NCBI RefSeq assembly: GCF_014203235.1
Contig: NZ_JACHIN010000010.1
Coordinates: forward strand, 124,001-188,000
Direction of reading: 5' to 3'
Origin: Nonomuraea endophytica
Lineage (GTDB): Bacteria; Actinomycetota; Actinomycetes; Streptosporangiales; Streptosporangiaceae
DNA: 64,000 nucleotides
Numbering within the stretch: the first letter of the stretch is position 1; every line of letters starts with the position of its first letter. Positions 41,014 to 50,011 of this stretch are shown here, one piece after another. Below the pieces are notes generated by a model that saw only the letters and a list, made by a program, of their open reading frames with translations, was not told where the DNA came from and did not search any database. The translations under genes were made by a program, and so were the position numbers.

Positions 41014-41553
41014 TTACGAATCAGGCAGGGCTGCCCACTCCTGGCGGCGGGTCTCGGCCAGCGCCATGGCCGCGGCCACCGCGACGTTGAACGAGCCGAC
41101 CCGGCCGACCTGCGGGATGTAACAGGCGCCGTCGGCGGCGTCGAGCAGCGCGGGCGAGCAGCCGTGGTCCTCGCTGCCCACGACCAGGCAGACGTCGCGG
41201 CCGAGGTCGGCGCGGAAGATCGGCTGTGCGTCGGAGGTGAGCTCGATCGCGAGTACGGCGTAGCCGTCCTCGCGGGCCGCCTTGACCGCGTCCACGGCGG
41301 GCATGGGCTCGTGCCAGGTGACGAGGCGCTCGGTGCCGAGCGCGGTCTTGCCCGCCTTCGGGTTGGTGGGCGGGGTCGCGTTGCCGGCCAGCCAGATCGT
41401 GTCGACGCCGAACGCGGCGGCGCTGCGGAAGATCGAGCCGACGTTGAACGGGCCGGTCACCGATTCGAGGATCAGGGCGATCCGGTGCTCGGTTCCGCGC
41501 CGCCAGGTGCGGTTGAGCCGCTTCACGTCCGTGGGGCGAAGCTGCCTTCTCAT
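41014..41553 (-). CDS. SpoU/TrmH-family RNA 2'-O-methyltransferase
   Basis: 179 residues, a compact SPOUT enzyme. Motif 1 is VTGPFNVGSIFRSAAAFGV with the catalytic Asn and Arg, motif 2 CLVVGSEDHGCS, and motif 3 YIPQVGRVGSFNVAVAAAMAL, the knotted SAM site. A basic N-terminus, RRQLRPTDVKRLNRTWRRG, resembles TrmH, which methylates G18 of tRNA, but other rRNA or tRNA targets are possible. Its ATG overlaps the stop of the RsmC-like gene (ATGA). Confidence 0.88.
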   Translation of the reverse strand: MRRQLRPTDVKRLNRTWRRGTEHRIALILESVTGPFNVGSIFRSAAAFGVDTIWLAGNATPPTNPKAGKTALGTERLVTWHEPMPAVDAVKAAREDGYAVLAIELTSDAQPIFRADLGRDVCLVVGSEDHGCSPALLDAADGACYIPQVGRVGSFNVAVAAAMALAETRRQEWAALPDS

Positions 41554-42140
41554 CGTGTCACCTTCAAGATTCGGTACGCGGCTCTGGACGCCTCACGGGA
41601 GGCCTGCCAGCCCTGCTCGCCGAGCCAGCGCTGCAGGGAGTCGGAGCCGAGGTGTTTCTGGACGACCAGGTAGGCGACGCCGTCGGGGGTCAGCCGCGAC
41701 AGCCACCTGGTGAGCATGGCGTGGAGTGCCGGTTTGCCGATCCGGATCGCCGGATTAGACCAGATAGCCCGAAATTTCACGTCATCTGGTGCGTCGTCGA
41801 TATGAATCGGTCTTACTTTGTAAAGGCCAGCGGCTTGGGCGTTGCGCTCCGTGAGCTCCAGCGAGCGCCGGTTCACGTCGACCGCCCAGACGGTCGAACC
41901 GGGCGCCCGCGTGGCCATCGTCAGCGCGATCGGCCCGTAACCGCAGCCCAGGTCGAGCAGGTCGCCCTCCTGCGGCGGCGGTGGCACGCTCTCCAGCAGG
42001 ATCTTCGTGCCCAGATCGACCCGCTCGGGGGAGAACACGCCGCTGTCGGTCTCCAGCCGCAGGTGCAGATCGGGCAGCACGAGGCTGACCGAGCCCGGCT
42101 TGTGGCTCGTGTCAGGCCGCTCGGAGAAATAGTGGGCCAC
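41550..42140 (-). CDS. RsmC-like class I methyltransferase
   Basis: 196 residues. LLDLGCGYGPIALTMA is the SAM motif I, VWAVDVNRRSLELTERNA motif II. The start HYFSERPDTSHKPGSVSLVLPDLHLRLETDSGVFSPERVDLGT is the typical single-domain RsmC-like N-terminus. The target-base motif normally reads NPP(I/F/Y); here it is SNPAIRIG, with the second Pro replaced by Ala. The family makes m2G in rRNA or acts on other RNA or proteins. GTG start at 42140; coupled to the TrmH-like gene. Confidence 0.85.
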   Translation of the reverse strand: MAHYFSERPDTSHKPGSVSLVLPDLHLRLETDSGVFSPERVDLGTKILLESVPPPPQEGDLLDLGCGYGPIALTMATRAPGSTVWAVDVNRRSLELTERNAQAAGLYKVRPIHIDDAPDDVKFRAIWSNPAIRIGKPALHAMLTRWLSRLTPDGVAYLVVQKHLGSDSLQRWLGEQGWQASREASRAAYRILKVTR

Positions 42141-42151
42141 GTGCAGAAACG

Positions 42152-43099
42152 TTACGGGATCCGGGCACCGAACCAGACCGAGGCACCGGCCACCAGCGCG
42201 CCCAGCAGCACCGCGGCCACGATGAACCACTGGCTGATCTCCTGGTTGACGAGCTTGAAGCCGAGCGAGGTGCCGATCTGCTCGTAGACCTCGCGCAGTT
42301 CGGTGCCCGACTCGGCGGCGTAGGCGCGGCCGCTGGTGCCCTCGGACAACGACTGGAGCGTCTGCTTGTTGACCGGTACGTTCACCTCCCGGCCGTCGAT
42401 CGAGACCGTGCCTTCCTGCGTGCCGTACGCGATGGTGGAGACGGGCACCCGCCCGGACGTCGCGGCCTCGATCGCCTCGGGCACCGAGCGGCCGGAGGTG
42501 TTGTCGCCGTCGGACAGCAGCACGATCGCCGACGGCGGCGGGTCGGTGGCGGCCTGCTGGTCGAAGGAGCGGATCGAGTCGAGCGCGTTGAAGACGGCCT
42601 CGCCGATCGCGGTGCCGGGCCGGGTGGTCAGGTTGCCGATGGCGGTCACCACGGCCTGGTGGTCGGTGGTGGGGGAGATGACCACGTTGGCCGAGCGGGC
42701 GAAGGCGACCACGCCCACGTTGAAGCGCTCGGGCAGGTCGCGGGCGAAGGCCTGGGCGGCGGCCTTGGCGGCGCTGATGCGGTTGGGCTGGACGTCGTCG
42801 GCCTCCATCGACAGCGACACGTCCAGCGCGATGATGATCGTGGCCCGGTCGCGCGGCACCCGCACCTGGTCGGCCGGCCGGGCGGCGCCGATGACCAGCA
42901 GCGACATCATCACCAGGAACAGCGCGGGCGCCACGTGCCGGCGCCAGCCGGGGCCCTCGGGGACGACGAGGTTGAGCAGGGCGAGGTTGGTGAAGCGCAC
43001 CGTGTAGCGCCGGCGCAGGAACATGGCCGCCACGTAGCCGCCGATCAGCGCCACGATCAGCGCGAACAGCCACAGCCAGGCCGGGGACAGGAACGTCAC
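42152..43099 (-). CDS. BatA-like VWA-domain membrane protein
   Basis: 315 residues. Two N-terminal membrane spans (about 8-28 and 56-75) frame a basic loop; the von Willebrand A domain starts at about 88 with the metal site DVSLSMEADD, then TTRPGTAIGEAV and LLSDGDNTSG. A C-terminal span closes the protein (WFIVAAVLLGALVAGASVWF). It is the outer partner in MoxR-DUF58-VWA systems, which act as chaperones or in envelope stress. Start overlaps the DUF58 stop. Confidence 0.88.
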   Translation of the reverse strand: MTFLSPAWLWLFALIVALIGGYVAAMFLRRRYTVRFTNLALLNLVVPEGPGWRRHVAPALFLVMMSLLVIGAARPADQVRVPRDRATIIIALDVSLSMEADDVQPNRISAAKAAAQAFARDLPERFNVGVVAFARSANVVISPTTDHQAVVTAIGNLTTRPGTAIGEAVFNALDSIRSFDQQAATDPPPSAIVLLSDGDNTSGRSVPEAIEAATSGRVPVSTIAYGTQEGTVSIDGREVNVPVNKQTLQSLSEGTSGRAYAAESGTELREVYEQIGTSLGFKLVNQEISQWFIVAAVLLGALVAGASVWFGARIP

Positions 43100-44058
43100 G
43101 CGCCCCTCCGGTGGGCCAGGTGCGCCATCCTGCGGCGGCGGAGCACGAACTGGGCCACGTCGAACACCCAGTCGCGGTCGGTACGCAGCACCAGGTGGGC
43201 GACGCCGGCCCGGCGCAGGGCGACCCGCGTGCCCTCGCGTTGCAGCGCCGCGGCCTCGGCGTAGGCCTGCCGTACCTTGGGTGAAAGGTGCACGTCGCGT
43301 ACCTTCCCGCTCTCCGGATCAGCGAACGCGATTTGCCCGACATCGGGTAGTTCGAGCTCGCGGGGGTCGATCACCTCGACCGCGAGCACCTCGTGCCGGG
43401 CCGCCAGCCGCCGCAACGGGCGTTCCCACGGGCGCTCGACGTCGGGGTCGAGGGACGGCTCGGCGTCGAGGAAGTCGGAGACCACCAGCCGCATGCCGCG
43501 CCGCCTGCGCGTGGCCGCCAGCACGTCGATGCCCTCGGCCAGGTCCGGCGCGTCCTGCTGCGGACGGCCGCGCGGCGCGTCCATCAGCGCGTGCAGCAGC
43601 CCGTACAGGGCCGGTCGGCCGGTGCGCGCCGGCAGCCGGTGAATGAACTCCTCGTGCAGCACCAGCGCCCCGAACCGGTCGCCCATCCGGCTGGACAGGA
43701 AGCCGATCGCGCCGATCGCCGCTACCACCAGATCGCGCTTGTCGGTGTCGGCGGTGCCGAAGTCCATGCTGGCCGACAGGTCCGCCAGCGCCCACGTCTC
43801 CAGCTCGCGGTCGGCGATCAGGTCCCGCACGTGCGGGACCGTCGTGCGCGCCGTCACCGCCCAGTCCATGCGCCGCACGTCGTCCTCGCCCGGCACGTAG
43901 ACGCGGCTGTCGCCCGCCTCGCTGCCGGGTCCCGGCAGCAGTCCCTGGTGCGCGCCGTGCAGCAGCCCGTCCAGCCGCCGGGTGACGGTCAGCTCCAGCC
44001 GCCGCAGCGCGTGCTCGGCGCCGCGCTTCTTCGGGGGTACGGCTCCCGCCTCCGTCAT
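43096..44058 (-). CDS. DUF58 domain protein
   Basis: 320 residues. The DUF58 signature DSRVYVPGEDDVRRMDWAVTART lies at about 50-75, followed by a VWA-like segment with DLSASMDFG. It has no membrane span. This family regularly stands between MoxR ATPases and VWA proteins and is thought to help assemble metal- or substrate-bound complexes. It overlaps both neighbours by four bases, so the three proteins are translated in a coupled way. Confidence 0.88.
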   Translation of the reverse strand: MTEAGAVPPKKRGAEHALRRLELTVTRRLDGLLHGAHQGLLPGPGSEAGDSRVYVPGEDDVRRMDWAVTARTTVPHVRDLIADRELETWALADLSASMDFGTADTDKRDLVVAAIGAIGFLSSRMGDRFGALVLHEEFIHRLPARTGRPALYGLLHALMDAPRGRPQQDAPDLAEGIDVLAATRRRRGMRLVVSDFLDAEPSLDPDVERPWERPLRRLAARHEVLAVEVIDPRELELPDVGQIAFADPESGKVRDVHLSPKVRQAYAEAAALQREGTRVALRRAGVAHLVLRTDRDWVFDVAQFVLRRRRMAHLAHRRGA

Positions 44059-45065
44059 CGGTTCTGGTTCCAGACCACCAGAGGCGGCGGCACGGCGTGC
44101 AGGATCTGCCTGACCACCTGTTCCGGATCGACCCCGTCGGCCAGCGCGTCGAACGTCAGCATCAGCCGGTGCGCCATCACGTCCACGGCCACGTCGCGTA
44201 CGTCGTCGGGCAGCAGGTAGTCGCGCCCCCGCAGCAGCGCCAGCGCCCTTCCGGCCGACACGAGTCCCAGCGTGGCCCGCGGGCTCACGCCGATCTCGAT
44301 CATCTCGGCCAGGTCGGGCAGGCCGTACTCGGCGGGCGAGCGCGTCGTCATCACCAGGCGCACCACGTAGTCGGCGACGAGCTGGTGCACCGAAACCTGC
44401 TCGGCCTGATCCTGCAGCGCCATCAGCGTGTCCGGGTCGAGGATCCGCTCGGGCACCGGCGGCGTCACGCTCATCCGGTGCAGGATCTCCAGCTCCTCGT
44501 GCGCGCTCGGGTGCGGCACCCGCACGCGGAACAGGAAGCGGTCGCGCTGGACCTCGGGCAGCGGGTAGACGCCCTCGGACTCGATCGGGTTCTGCGTGGC
44601 CAGCACGATGAACGGCTTCGGCAGCGGGTTCGTGACGCCGGCCAGCGTGACCTGCCGCTCGGCCATGACCTCCAGCAGCGCCGACTGCACCTTGGCCGGG
44701 GCGCGGTTGATCTCGTCGGCCAGCAGGAAGTTGACGAACACCGGGCCGAGCTCGACGTCGAACTTCTCACTCGACGGGTGGAAGACGCGGGTGCCCACGA
44801 TGTCGCTGGGCACCAGGTCGGGAGTGAACTGGATACGGGCGAACGTGCCCCCCACCACCGTCGCCAGCGTGGCGGCGGCCAGGGTCTTGGCGACGCCCGG
44901 CACGCCTTCGAGCAGGCAGTGGCCGCGCGCGAGCAGGGCCACGACCAGGCGCTCCACCATGTGCTCCTGGCCCACGATGACACGCCGGACCTCGTCCAGC
45001 GTCTTGCGCAGCACGGCCGGGTCGGTTCCGCTGGGCAGCTCTTCAGCGACGGTCATGGGTGCCAT
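44055..45065 (-). CDS. MoxR-family AAA+ ATPase
   Basis: 336 residues. Walker A is LEGVPGVAKT, Walker B FVNFLLADEINRAPAKVQSALLEVMAERQVT, sensor 1 VLATQNPIESEGVYPLPEVQRDRF, all standard for MoxR/RavA-type ATPases. The C-terminal lid has SPRATLGLVSAGRALALLRGRDYLLPDDV. It likely remodels clients together with the DUF58 and VWA proteins. ATG at 45065 or the one at 45056 could start it; an upstream extension is GC-rich and unlike the family. Confidence 0.9.
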   Translation of the reverse strand: MAPMTVAEELPSGTDPAVLRKTLDEVRRVIVGQEHMVERLVVALLARGHCLLEGVPGVAKTLAAATLATVVGGTFARIQFTPDLVPSDIVGTRVFHPSSEKFDVELGPVFVNFLLADEINRAPAKVQSALLEVMAERQVTLAGVTNPLPKPFIVLATQNPIESEGVYPLPEVQRDRFLFRVRVPHPSAHEELEILHRMSVTPPVPERILDPDTLMALQDQAEQVSVHQLVADYVVRLVMTTRSPAEYGLPDLAEMIEIGVSPRATLGLVSAGRALALLRGRDYLLPDDVRDVAVDVMAHRLMLTFDALADGVDPEQVVRQILHAVPPPLVVWNQNR

Positions 45066-45846
45066 TTCACCAAACGCGCCGCGAACTCGCACGCAGGCAC
45101 CCGTGGCCGCGCCGGTCCACCCGGCGGCCGGGCGGCCCGCCACACCAGATCATCAGACCCGGGCCGTTACCGGGAGGGCGCCGCGATGCCGACCGGAGCC
45201 GAGGTGGTGCCGACGGGAAAGACGCCCTGATGGCCGCCGCCCGCACCGCGTGGGAGTCGCGCGGGCCGGTGGCGGCCGACGCTCGACCGCCGCGGTGGGT
45301 GCCGCCCACCTGGAGGCTGAGCAGCCAGGCCGACGCACTGCGCCGCGCGCTGGCCGTCTACGCCCCGGCACTCGAAGGAAGCCGATCGGCCCGACCGGCT
45401 GCTCACCCGCGAACAGCCCCGATCGTCGGCACCACCCGCCAGCCTCGACCGCGACGCCGAGCTCGAGCCCGCCCAACGGTACGACCGACCGACCGCGACC
45501 GAGCACGAGACCGAACGTGAGCAGCCGAGCTAGCGCGGGCACGCCTGGGTCTGGTCAACCCGGTGGCGGTTCAGGAACTGCAGGCGCTCGGCGAGCGCCT
45601 CACCGGCTTCGCCGAGGAACTGGGCGCGCAGGCCTTGCCGGACTGGAACAGCCCCGAGCGCCCGCCAGCCGCCCGGCCCGTGTCCTTCGCAGACCCGCTC
45701 CTCTGCGGCCCCGCTGTCCCCGGGATGTCCCGCGCGGGCGAGCGTCCAGGCGTTGACCCGTTTCAGAGGTCGGTTCAGCGGCAAGGGCCGCTGAACCGCA
45801 CCCATGAAACGCGATCGCAGGACGTACGCCGCAGGACAGTCAAGCT
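45066..45846. other. Degenerate region with coding-like fragments
   Basis: About 780 bases. Frames with high GC3 but changing phase are present on the plus strand (for example one opened by ATG at 45230 and another from about 45563 with AVQELQALGERLTGFAEELG). None is full length or recognisable, so this looks like remains of genes broken by frameshifts. Confidence 0.45.
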
Positions 45847-46164
45847 GTGGAACATGGCTCGGTACTCTCCGATGCGGCGCAGGCCCTGACGACCGTCGCG
45901 GCGACGACTGTCCCCTGGCCGTTCAAGCCGGCGACCATCGACCTGCGCGCGACCGAGGGCCGCTCCTGGCGCCTGACCCTCAACGCCGATGGCGTCCGCT
46001 GCGACGACCTCTCCGCCGACGCGGAGCCGGGCGACCTGGCGATGCGAGGCTCAGCGAGCGAACTGGTCCTCTATTTGTACGATCGCGTCCCGCTAGACGG
46101 ACTGGAGAGCACCGGCGACACCGAGCCGATGGAGCAGCTCGCAGGCTGGGACCCGAACGCGTAA
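45847..46164 (+). pseudogene. C-terminal remnant of a maleylpyruvate-isomerase-family (DinB/MDMPI) protein
   Basis: About 105 residues matching only the C-terminal domain of actinobacterial mycothiol-dependent maleylpyruvate isomerase-like proteins: TIDLRATEGRSWRLTLNADGVRCD, then GDLAMRGSASELVLYLYDRVPLDGLE. The usual N-terminal DinB domain of about 150 residues with its metal-binding His residues is missing, and the sequence before it is broken. Probably a non-functional remnant; an independent small gene from GTG at 45847 is possible but lacks a ribosome binding site. Confidence 0.6.
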
Positions 46165-46556
46165 ACCGCGCGCTTGTGACTCATCTATCGGTGATGCGCG
46201 CCCGGAGTCCTCCAGCACATCCCGATACGGCTGCGGCAGCAACACAAGATCCGGATCATCCGACCGGTGCGGCACCGTCTGCCGGCGCCGCCGTCCGACA
46301 CCTCGATCGTCATTACGGCCCAGCCGCCCGCGGGCCCGGCGAGATGGCCCTCTGCGTCCGGCAGGGGTGCGGGAAGACCTTCGCGTATGGTGGCCGATCA
46401 CGGCCGCCACGAGGCCGAAGGAGGCGCCGTCCTCATTGAGGTCGTGCTCGGCGTCCTGCTGACCAAATCGGCGCCGGCAACCGTCGCGATCTTGTGGCCG
46501 GGAGGACGCGGTCACCAGTACGCCAGTCCGGCGGCCAGTGCGCCCTGGGCTTGGAG
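46165..46556. other. Non-coding or decayed stretch
   Basis: About 390 bases between the remnant and the P-loop kinase. A plus-strand frame from 46267 has no family features. No repeat or RNA gene seen. Confidence 0.4.
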
Positions 46557-47108
46557 TCAGCTCACCAGGGCGTGATGCGGAGCTTCCCTGATGATGCGGT
46601 CGGCGGTCTCCTCGGGAGTAAGGGCTGCGGTGTCGAACCACCAGCCGGCGTCGCCGAGCTCCCGCTTCATGTCGGCATCGAGATCCTCATAACCGTCGAA
46701 GTCGAACCGCTCCCGTGGATCACGGATGGTGTTGCGGTACCGGCACACCTCGATGCCCGGTGCGAGAACGACGAACAAGACCCGCCGAGCTGGAAGGAGA
46801 GATGCGAAGAAGTCCAGCTGCTCGCGGCTGGGGATCACCCAGTCGATCACGGGCGTGAAGCCGGCGTCGGAAAAGTTGTTCGCGAGCGTGCACAGGTTAC
46901 GGTTGCACAGCTCGACTTGCCGCGCCGCCTCGTCGGCGGGCTCGCCAAGTGCCCCGACACGACCGCTGACGATCAGCCTGCTGATGAAATCGCCGTCGAG
47001 CCGGGCGGCGCGCTGCAAGCGCTCAGCGACGCGCCTGGTCACCGTCGACTTCCCGGCCCCTGGCATTCCCGTCACGATCAGGCAGTCTGTCGCCTCAATA
47101 GTGATCAT
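46557..47108 (-). CDS. Small P-loop kinase/phosphotransferase
   Basis: 183 residues. LIVTGMPGAGKSTVTRRVAERL is a clear Walker A; LDGDFISRLIVSGR follows like the acceptor segment of nucleotide or antibiotic phosphotransferases. PVIDWVIPSREQLDFF and VLFVVLAPGIEVCRYRNTIRDPRER fit the lid region with basic residues. It resembles AAA-33/chloramphenicol-phosphotransferase-like proteins; the acceptor is unknown. Isolated in a gene-poor region, so it may be an acquired gene. Confidence 0.75.
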   Translation of the reverse strand: MITIEATDCLIVTGMPGAGKSTVTRRVAERLQRAARLDGDFISRLIVSGRVGALGEPADEAARQVELCNRNLCTLANNFSDAGFTPVIDWVIPSREQLDFFASLLPARRVLFVVLAPGIEVCRYRNTIRDPRERFDFDGYEDLDADMKRELGDAGWWFDTAALTPEETADRIIREAPHHALVS

Positions 47109-47636
47109 GTCGGAATCGTGTCAGCGTGCCTGGTGATCGGCAATCGCCTTTCAGGTCTCCCGTCCTCGGGGGAACGCCCAACGGCCGCTCTGAAAGCGAT
47201 CTCCTTGGCGCCGCTCGCCTTACCGTATGAGCTACACACCAGTTGGCGAGAGACCCGACGCCCGCACCTCGGGCAGTCGAAGCGTTGGACAGCGGCGGCC
47301 AGGTCGGTGAGCTCGCTGATGTCGCAGAACGTATCGCGGGCCGGGTTCTGAGAACTTGGTTTTGCGAGAGGTTCCGAGAGTGACGATCAACGGCGAATCG
47401 GACACGTTCTCGACCCTGGTCGCGCCTCGCAGAACTACGTTTCTGCGAGACGCATCGCGCGACGTACACCAGCCCGTGCGCGGAAGCTGGCTCCGGGAGC
47501 AGAGTTTTGTCCTCTTGCCCCAGATCTGGGCTGGTCATGGCTTAGCGCGTGACCGCGGTCGGAAAGGACATCCGCAGAGACGGGGCTTTCGGGGGAGCGG
47601 CTCGGAAATGAGGCGCTTGATGTGCGGAGGTGAGCG
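47109..47636. other. Intergenic region with inverted repeat
   Basis: About 530 bases. There is a start-less minus-strand frame with a CPRCG knuckle near 47270, probably decayed, and a perfect nine-base inverted repeat at 47426-47449. Promoter elements for the XapX operon are not clear. Confidence 0.45.
47426..47449. repeat. Inverted repeat CTCGCAGAA-N6-TTCTGCGAG
   Basis: Perfect nine-base arms with a six-base loop. It may be a terminator-like hairpin or an operator; it lies about 190 bases upstream of the XapX operon. Confidence 0.45.
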
Positions 47637-47789
47637 ATGCTGCCCTACCTCCAGTCGCTGGTCGCCGGGGTGATCGTGGGAGGCGTGTACGGACTGATCA
47701 AGGTCCCTTCGCCGGCTCCGCCGACGGTGGCCTTGGTGGGGCTGGCGGGGATGCTGATCGGCTATGGGCTACCGGGGTTGTTCGGATGA
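47637..47789 (+). CDS. XapX domain small membrane protein (first copy)
   Basis: 50 residues. The whole protein is the XapX (DUF1427) motif: an N-terminal span SLVAGVIVGGVYGLIKV, the turn PSPAPPTVALVGLAGML, and IGYGLPGLFG at the end. GGAGGTGA is directly upstream. Its stop overlaps the second XapX gene (ATGA). Function of the family is unknown; it occurs next to transporters and hydrolases of aromatic compounds. Confidence 0.8.
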   Translation: MLPYLQSLVAGVIVGGVYGLIKVPSPAPPTVALVGLAGMLIGYGLPGLFG

Positions 47790-48016
47790 CCCGCACGGTA
47801 TTGGCCTATGTCATCTCCCTCGGCGCCGGGATCCTCGCGGGACTCTTGTATTGGCTCATGGGGGTGGCGACCCCGGCTCCGCCCTGGCAGGCGCTGTGCG
47901 GATTGCTCGGGATTCTCTTCGGCGAGGCCTGCGTCAGGCGATTGCGTGAACGGCTCCAGCGTCGCCGGGGCCGGGGCACGCCCGCGCCATCGGATCGAAC
48001 CACCGGAAAGGACTGA
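47786..48016 (+). CDS. XapX domain small membrane protein (second copy)
   Basis: 76 residues. VISLGAGILAGLLYWLMGVATPAPPWQALCGLLGILFGEACV repeats the same two-span pattern with the A-PAPP turn, followed by a basic cytoplasmic tail RRLRERLQRRRGRG. It looks like a tandem duplicate of the first copy, but more diverged. It overlaps the first XapX gene by four bases and is followed by the hydrolase after six bases, so all three are one operon. Confidence 0.78.
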   Translation: MTRTVLAYVISLGAGILAGLLYWLMGVATPAPPWQALCGLLGILFGEACVRRLRERLQRRRGRGTPAPSDRTTGKD

Positions 48017-48022
48017 AACGGC

Positions 48023-48826
48023 ATGATGCCCATCACCTACTACCCGATTCCCACCCAGGACCTGTTCCGGTCCAACGCTGAGCGAATCAAGGGCAAGCCC
48101 TACGCCAAGTACTTCAACGGGGACCTGTGGCTGCACGACGAGGTGCTCCCTCAGCTGAAGAAGCCGATGGACGAAGCCGACATCCTGCCTAAGTCCGATC
48201 TCAACGCGCTTCTCGACCCCGGATACCACCGGGTCGAGACGGGCTTCGGCGCCACCAAGGACAACGACGCGTACGTGACCAGCCTGGTCCGCTACCCCGG
48301 CTGCAGGATCGAGATGTTCACCTGGTGGTTCTGGTGGCATTCGGTCGAACCCGAGCGCTACTCCTTGTGGTATCCCTTCAACCACGACCACGCCAACCCC
48401 CGGAACCGGGATGTGCTCACCCAACCCGGACTCACCGACGCCGAACGCTACATCGGCAATACCCACGACATCGTCGAGTACGTCGGCCCGACCCGCGCCG
48501 AACTGGTCATCGAGTTCCACGACGCCGGTGACCTCGGGATCGACAGCAGCCGCATCAAGGAGCCCGAGTACTCCCAAGCCTGCGGCATCATCAACGACAA
48601 GAGCTGGATGATCCATCTCCCCCGTGCCACCGAGGACGGGTTCGAACTGCGCAGCCGCTACTACTTCGACAAATCAATAGCCACCGCGAACTCGTCAGGA
48701 GACAGCGCGCACAACGCGGCCCTGTCCTTCGCCTACGAGATGGTCATCCACGACCAGACCGAGTTCACCCACCTGTCGACCTTCCTCGCCGACATCTACC
48801 ACGAATTCGGCCCGAATTCCGCCTGA
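48023..48826 (+). CDS. DAPG-hydrolase (PhlG-like) family protein
   Basis: 267 residues. The core MFTWWFWWHSVEPERYSLWYPFNHDHA matches the signature of the 2,4-diacetylphloroglucinol hydrolase (PhlG) family, where His and Glu bind zinc. A second region with VIEFHDAGD and the late EMVIHDQTEFTHLSTFL supplies the other His candidates. PhlG cleaves a C-C bond of an acylated phloroglucinol. Here the acceptor could be another acyl phenol. An AAAGGA lies ten bases before ATG. Co-occurrence with two XapX membrane proteins suggests linked transport or membrane localisation. Confidence 0.8.
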   Translation: MMPITYYPIPTQDLFRSNAERIKGKPYAKYFNGDLWLHDEVLPQLKKPMDEADILPKSDLNALLDPGYHRVETGFGATKDNDAYVTSLVRYPGCRIEMFTWWFWWHSVEPERYSLWYPFNHDHANPRNRDVLTQPGLTDAERYIGNTHDIVEYVGPTRAELVIEFHDAGDLGIDSSRIKEPEYSQACGIINDKSWMIHLPRATEDGFELRSRYYFDKSIATANSSGDSAHNAALSFAYEMVIHDQTEFTHLSTFLADIYHEFGPNSA

Positions 48827-50011
48827 TACGGCAGCCGCCACTCCCCTGGCTGAGCGGGGGTGACTCACCCGGCTGTGGGGTGTCAGTCCTGCACGCGGGG
48901 AGCGCGCAGCACGCCGCAGGCACTGCATGACCGGCGTCGGTCTGTTCACCCAGTACATGAGCGCCGAGCGGATCGCGGCCATCGCCTATGAGGGCGCCGA
49001 GGCGTCCGACGATCCGCTCAGGCCCGCTTCCGGCGCCGCCAGCCAGGCCGAGTACGGCCGCTGACGCCGGCACGCCCCATGGCTTGCCCGCAGATGATCC
49101 TCGCCCACCGCGACGGCCTCGCCCCGCCCCAGAAACATCCGCCAGCGCAACCGCCACCACAACGCCAGCCCGCGCAGCCGATGCGGGTCCTGCAGCCGCG
49201 CCGCCGTCACCGGCATGACCGACGCCCAGGCCGAAGCCCACATCGCCACCGCGTTCGCCACCGGGCGCACCCGCTCGGCGACGATCTGGACGCTGGACCT
49301 GAGCATGCTCACCGACGCCGGCATCACCCTGGCCCCGCCTCCAGGCCACCGTCAGCGACCAGGCCTGGCAGACCAGCAGCTCGCGCAGATCCGCCCTTCG
49401 CCATCGCCCGTACCCGGCAGGCTGCCCGCGGCCACACCGAGGTGGGCTCCCGCCCCCCCCACAACCCCGCCAACGCCTCACCCGTGGCTCTCGGCCCGAA
49501 ATGGCTGGGCTGGCTCCACCGTTGGCTGCAAGACCCGCGAGAGGGCAGCTGAGCCATCGTGCGCAAGGTAGGCATCAGCTGAGGCGTTCCTGAGGGAGCG
49601 GAGGCCGATGAGTAAGGTACGGATCAAACCGCGTCGCCCTCACCCCCTCCGGTGAGGGAGGTTCGTCAGCAGTGGAAGCCGATCAAGCCGTTACCGAAGA
49701 ATCGCGTGTCGAGGCAGTAGTACGTACCGGCGTAGTAGCCCGACGTGATCGTGACAGGACCATCGCCCGACCCCTGCCCGGTACATCCTCCCGCGTAGAT
49801 GTTGTGGCCCCAGCTTGTCGCGGATTCCGGGCCATTTCGAGACAGGGTTACGTGCCTGCCCACGCCTGACGGAGCGAGAGACAGGCGCGCCCGGCGGGTG
49901 ACAACACCACGGCGACCAGCAGCAGGGCGTCCAAGGCGCCAACGTCGGCGGGAGCGCCGACAAGTCACCCGTTCCAATCTGATCTACAGTCGGCTGTGAT
50001 TTCATGGGTGG
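48827..50011. other. Gene-poor, apparently decayed region
   Basis: About 1.2 kb. Short GC-rich frames on both strands change phase and have no recognised domains (for example a 45-residue frame from 48927 and a minus frame 48986-49327). The only fragment with protein-like composition is at 49666-49860. Confidence 0.45.
49666..49860 (-). pseudogene. C-terminal fragment of a small secreted-type protein
   Basis: On the minus strand the C-terminal 60 residues (ATSWGHNIYAGGC, GPVTITSGYYAGTYYCLD, GNGLIGFHC) look like a Gly/Tyr-rich secreted domain with three Cys. A signal-peptide-like segment (DALLLVAVVLSPAGRAC) lies just upstream in a different frame, so a frameshift may have split the gene. No start codon is convincing. 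Confidence 0.35.

Noticed and set aside
45230..45520. ORF opened by ATG at 45230
   Set aside because: Coding-like composition shifts frame several times and the product matches nothing; treated as degenerate DNA.
46267..46575. 102-residue plus-strand frame
   Set aside because: No start signal, no recognisable domain, and it overlaps the end of the P-loop kinase gene.
47130..47242. tRNA-like stretch on the minus strand (D-arm-like GTAGCTCATACGGTAAGGCGAGC, with CTGGTG/CACCAG ends)
   Set aside because: The distance between the possible acceptor arms is 113 bases, there is no proper T-arm or anticodon stem, and no CCA. Likely chance or a remnant.
47150..47410. Minus-strand frame with a CPRCG zinc knuckle
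   Set aside because: It has no ATG, GTG or TTG start after the upstream stop and is probably a decayed fragment.
48927..49064. 45-residue plus-strand frame after the DAPG-hydrolase gene
   Set aside because: No ribosome binding site, no family, and placed in a decayed region.
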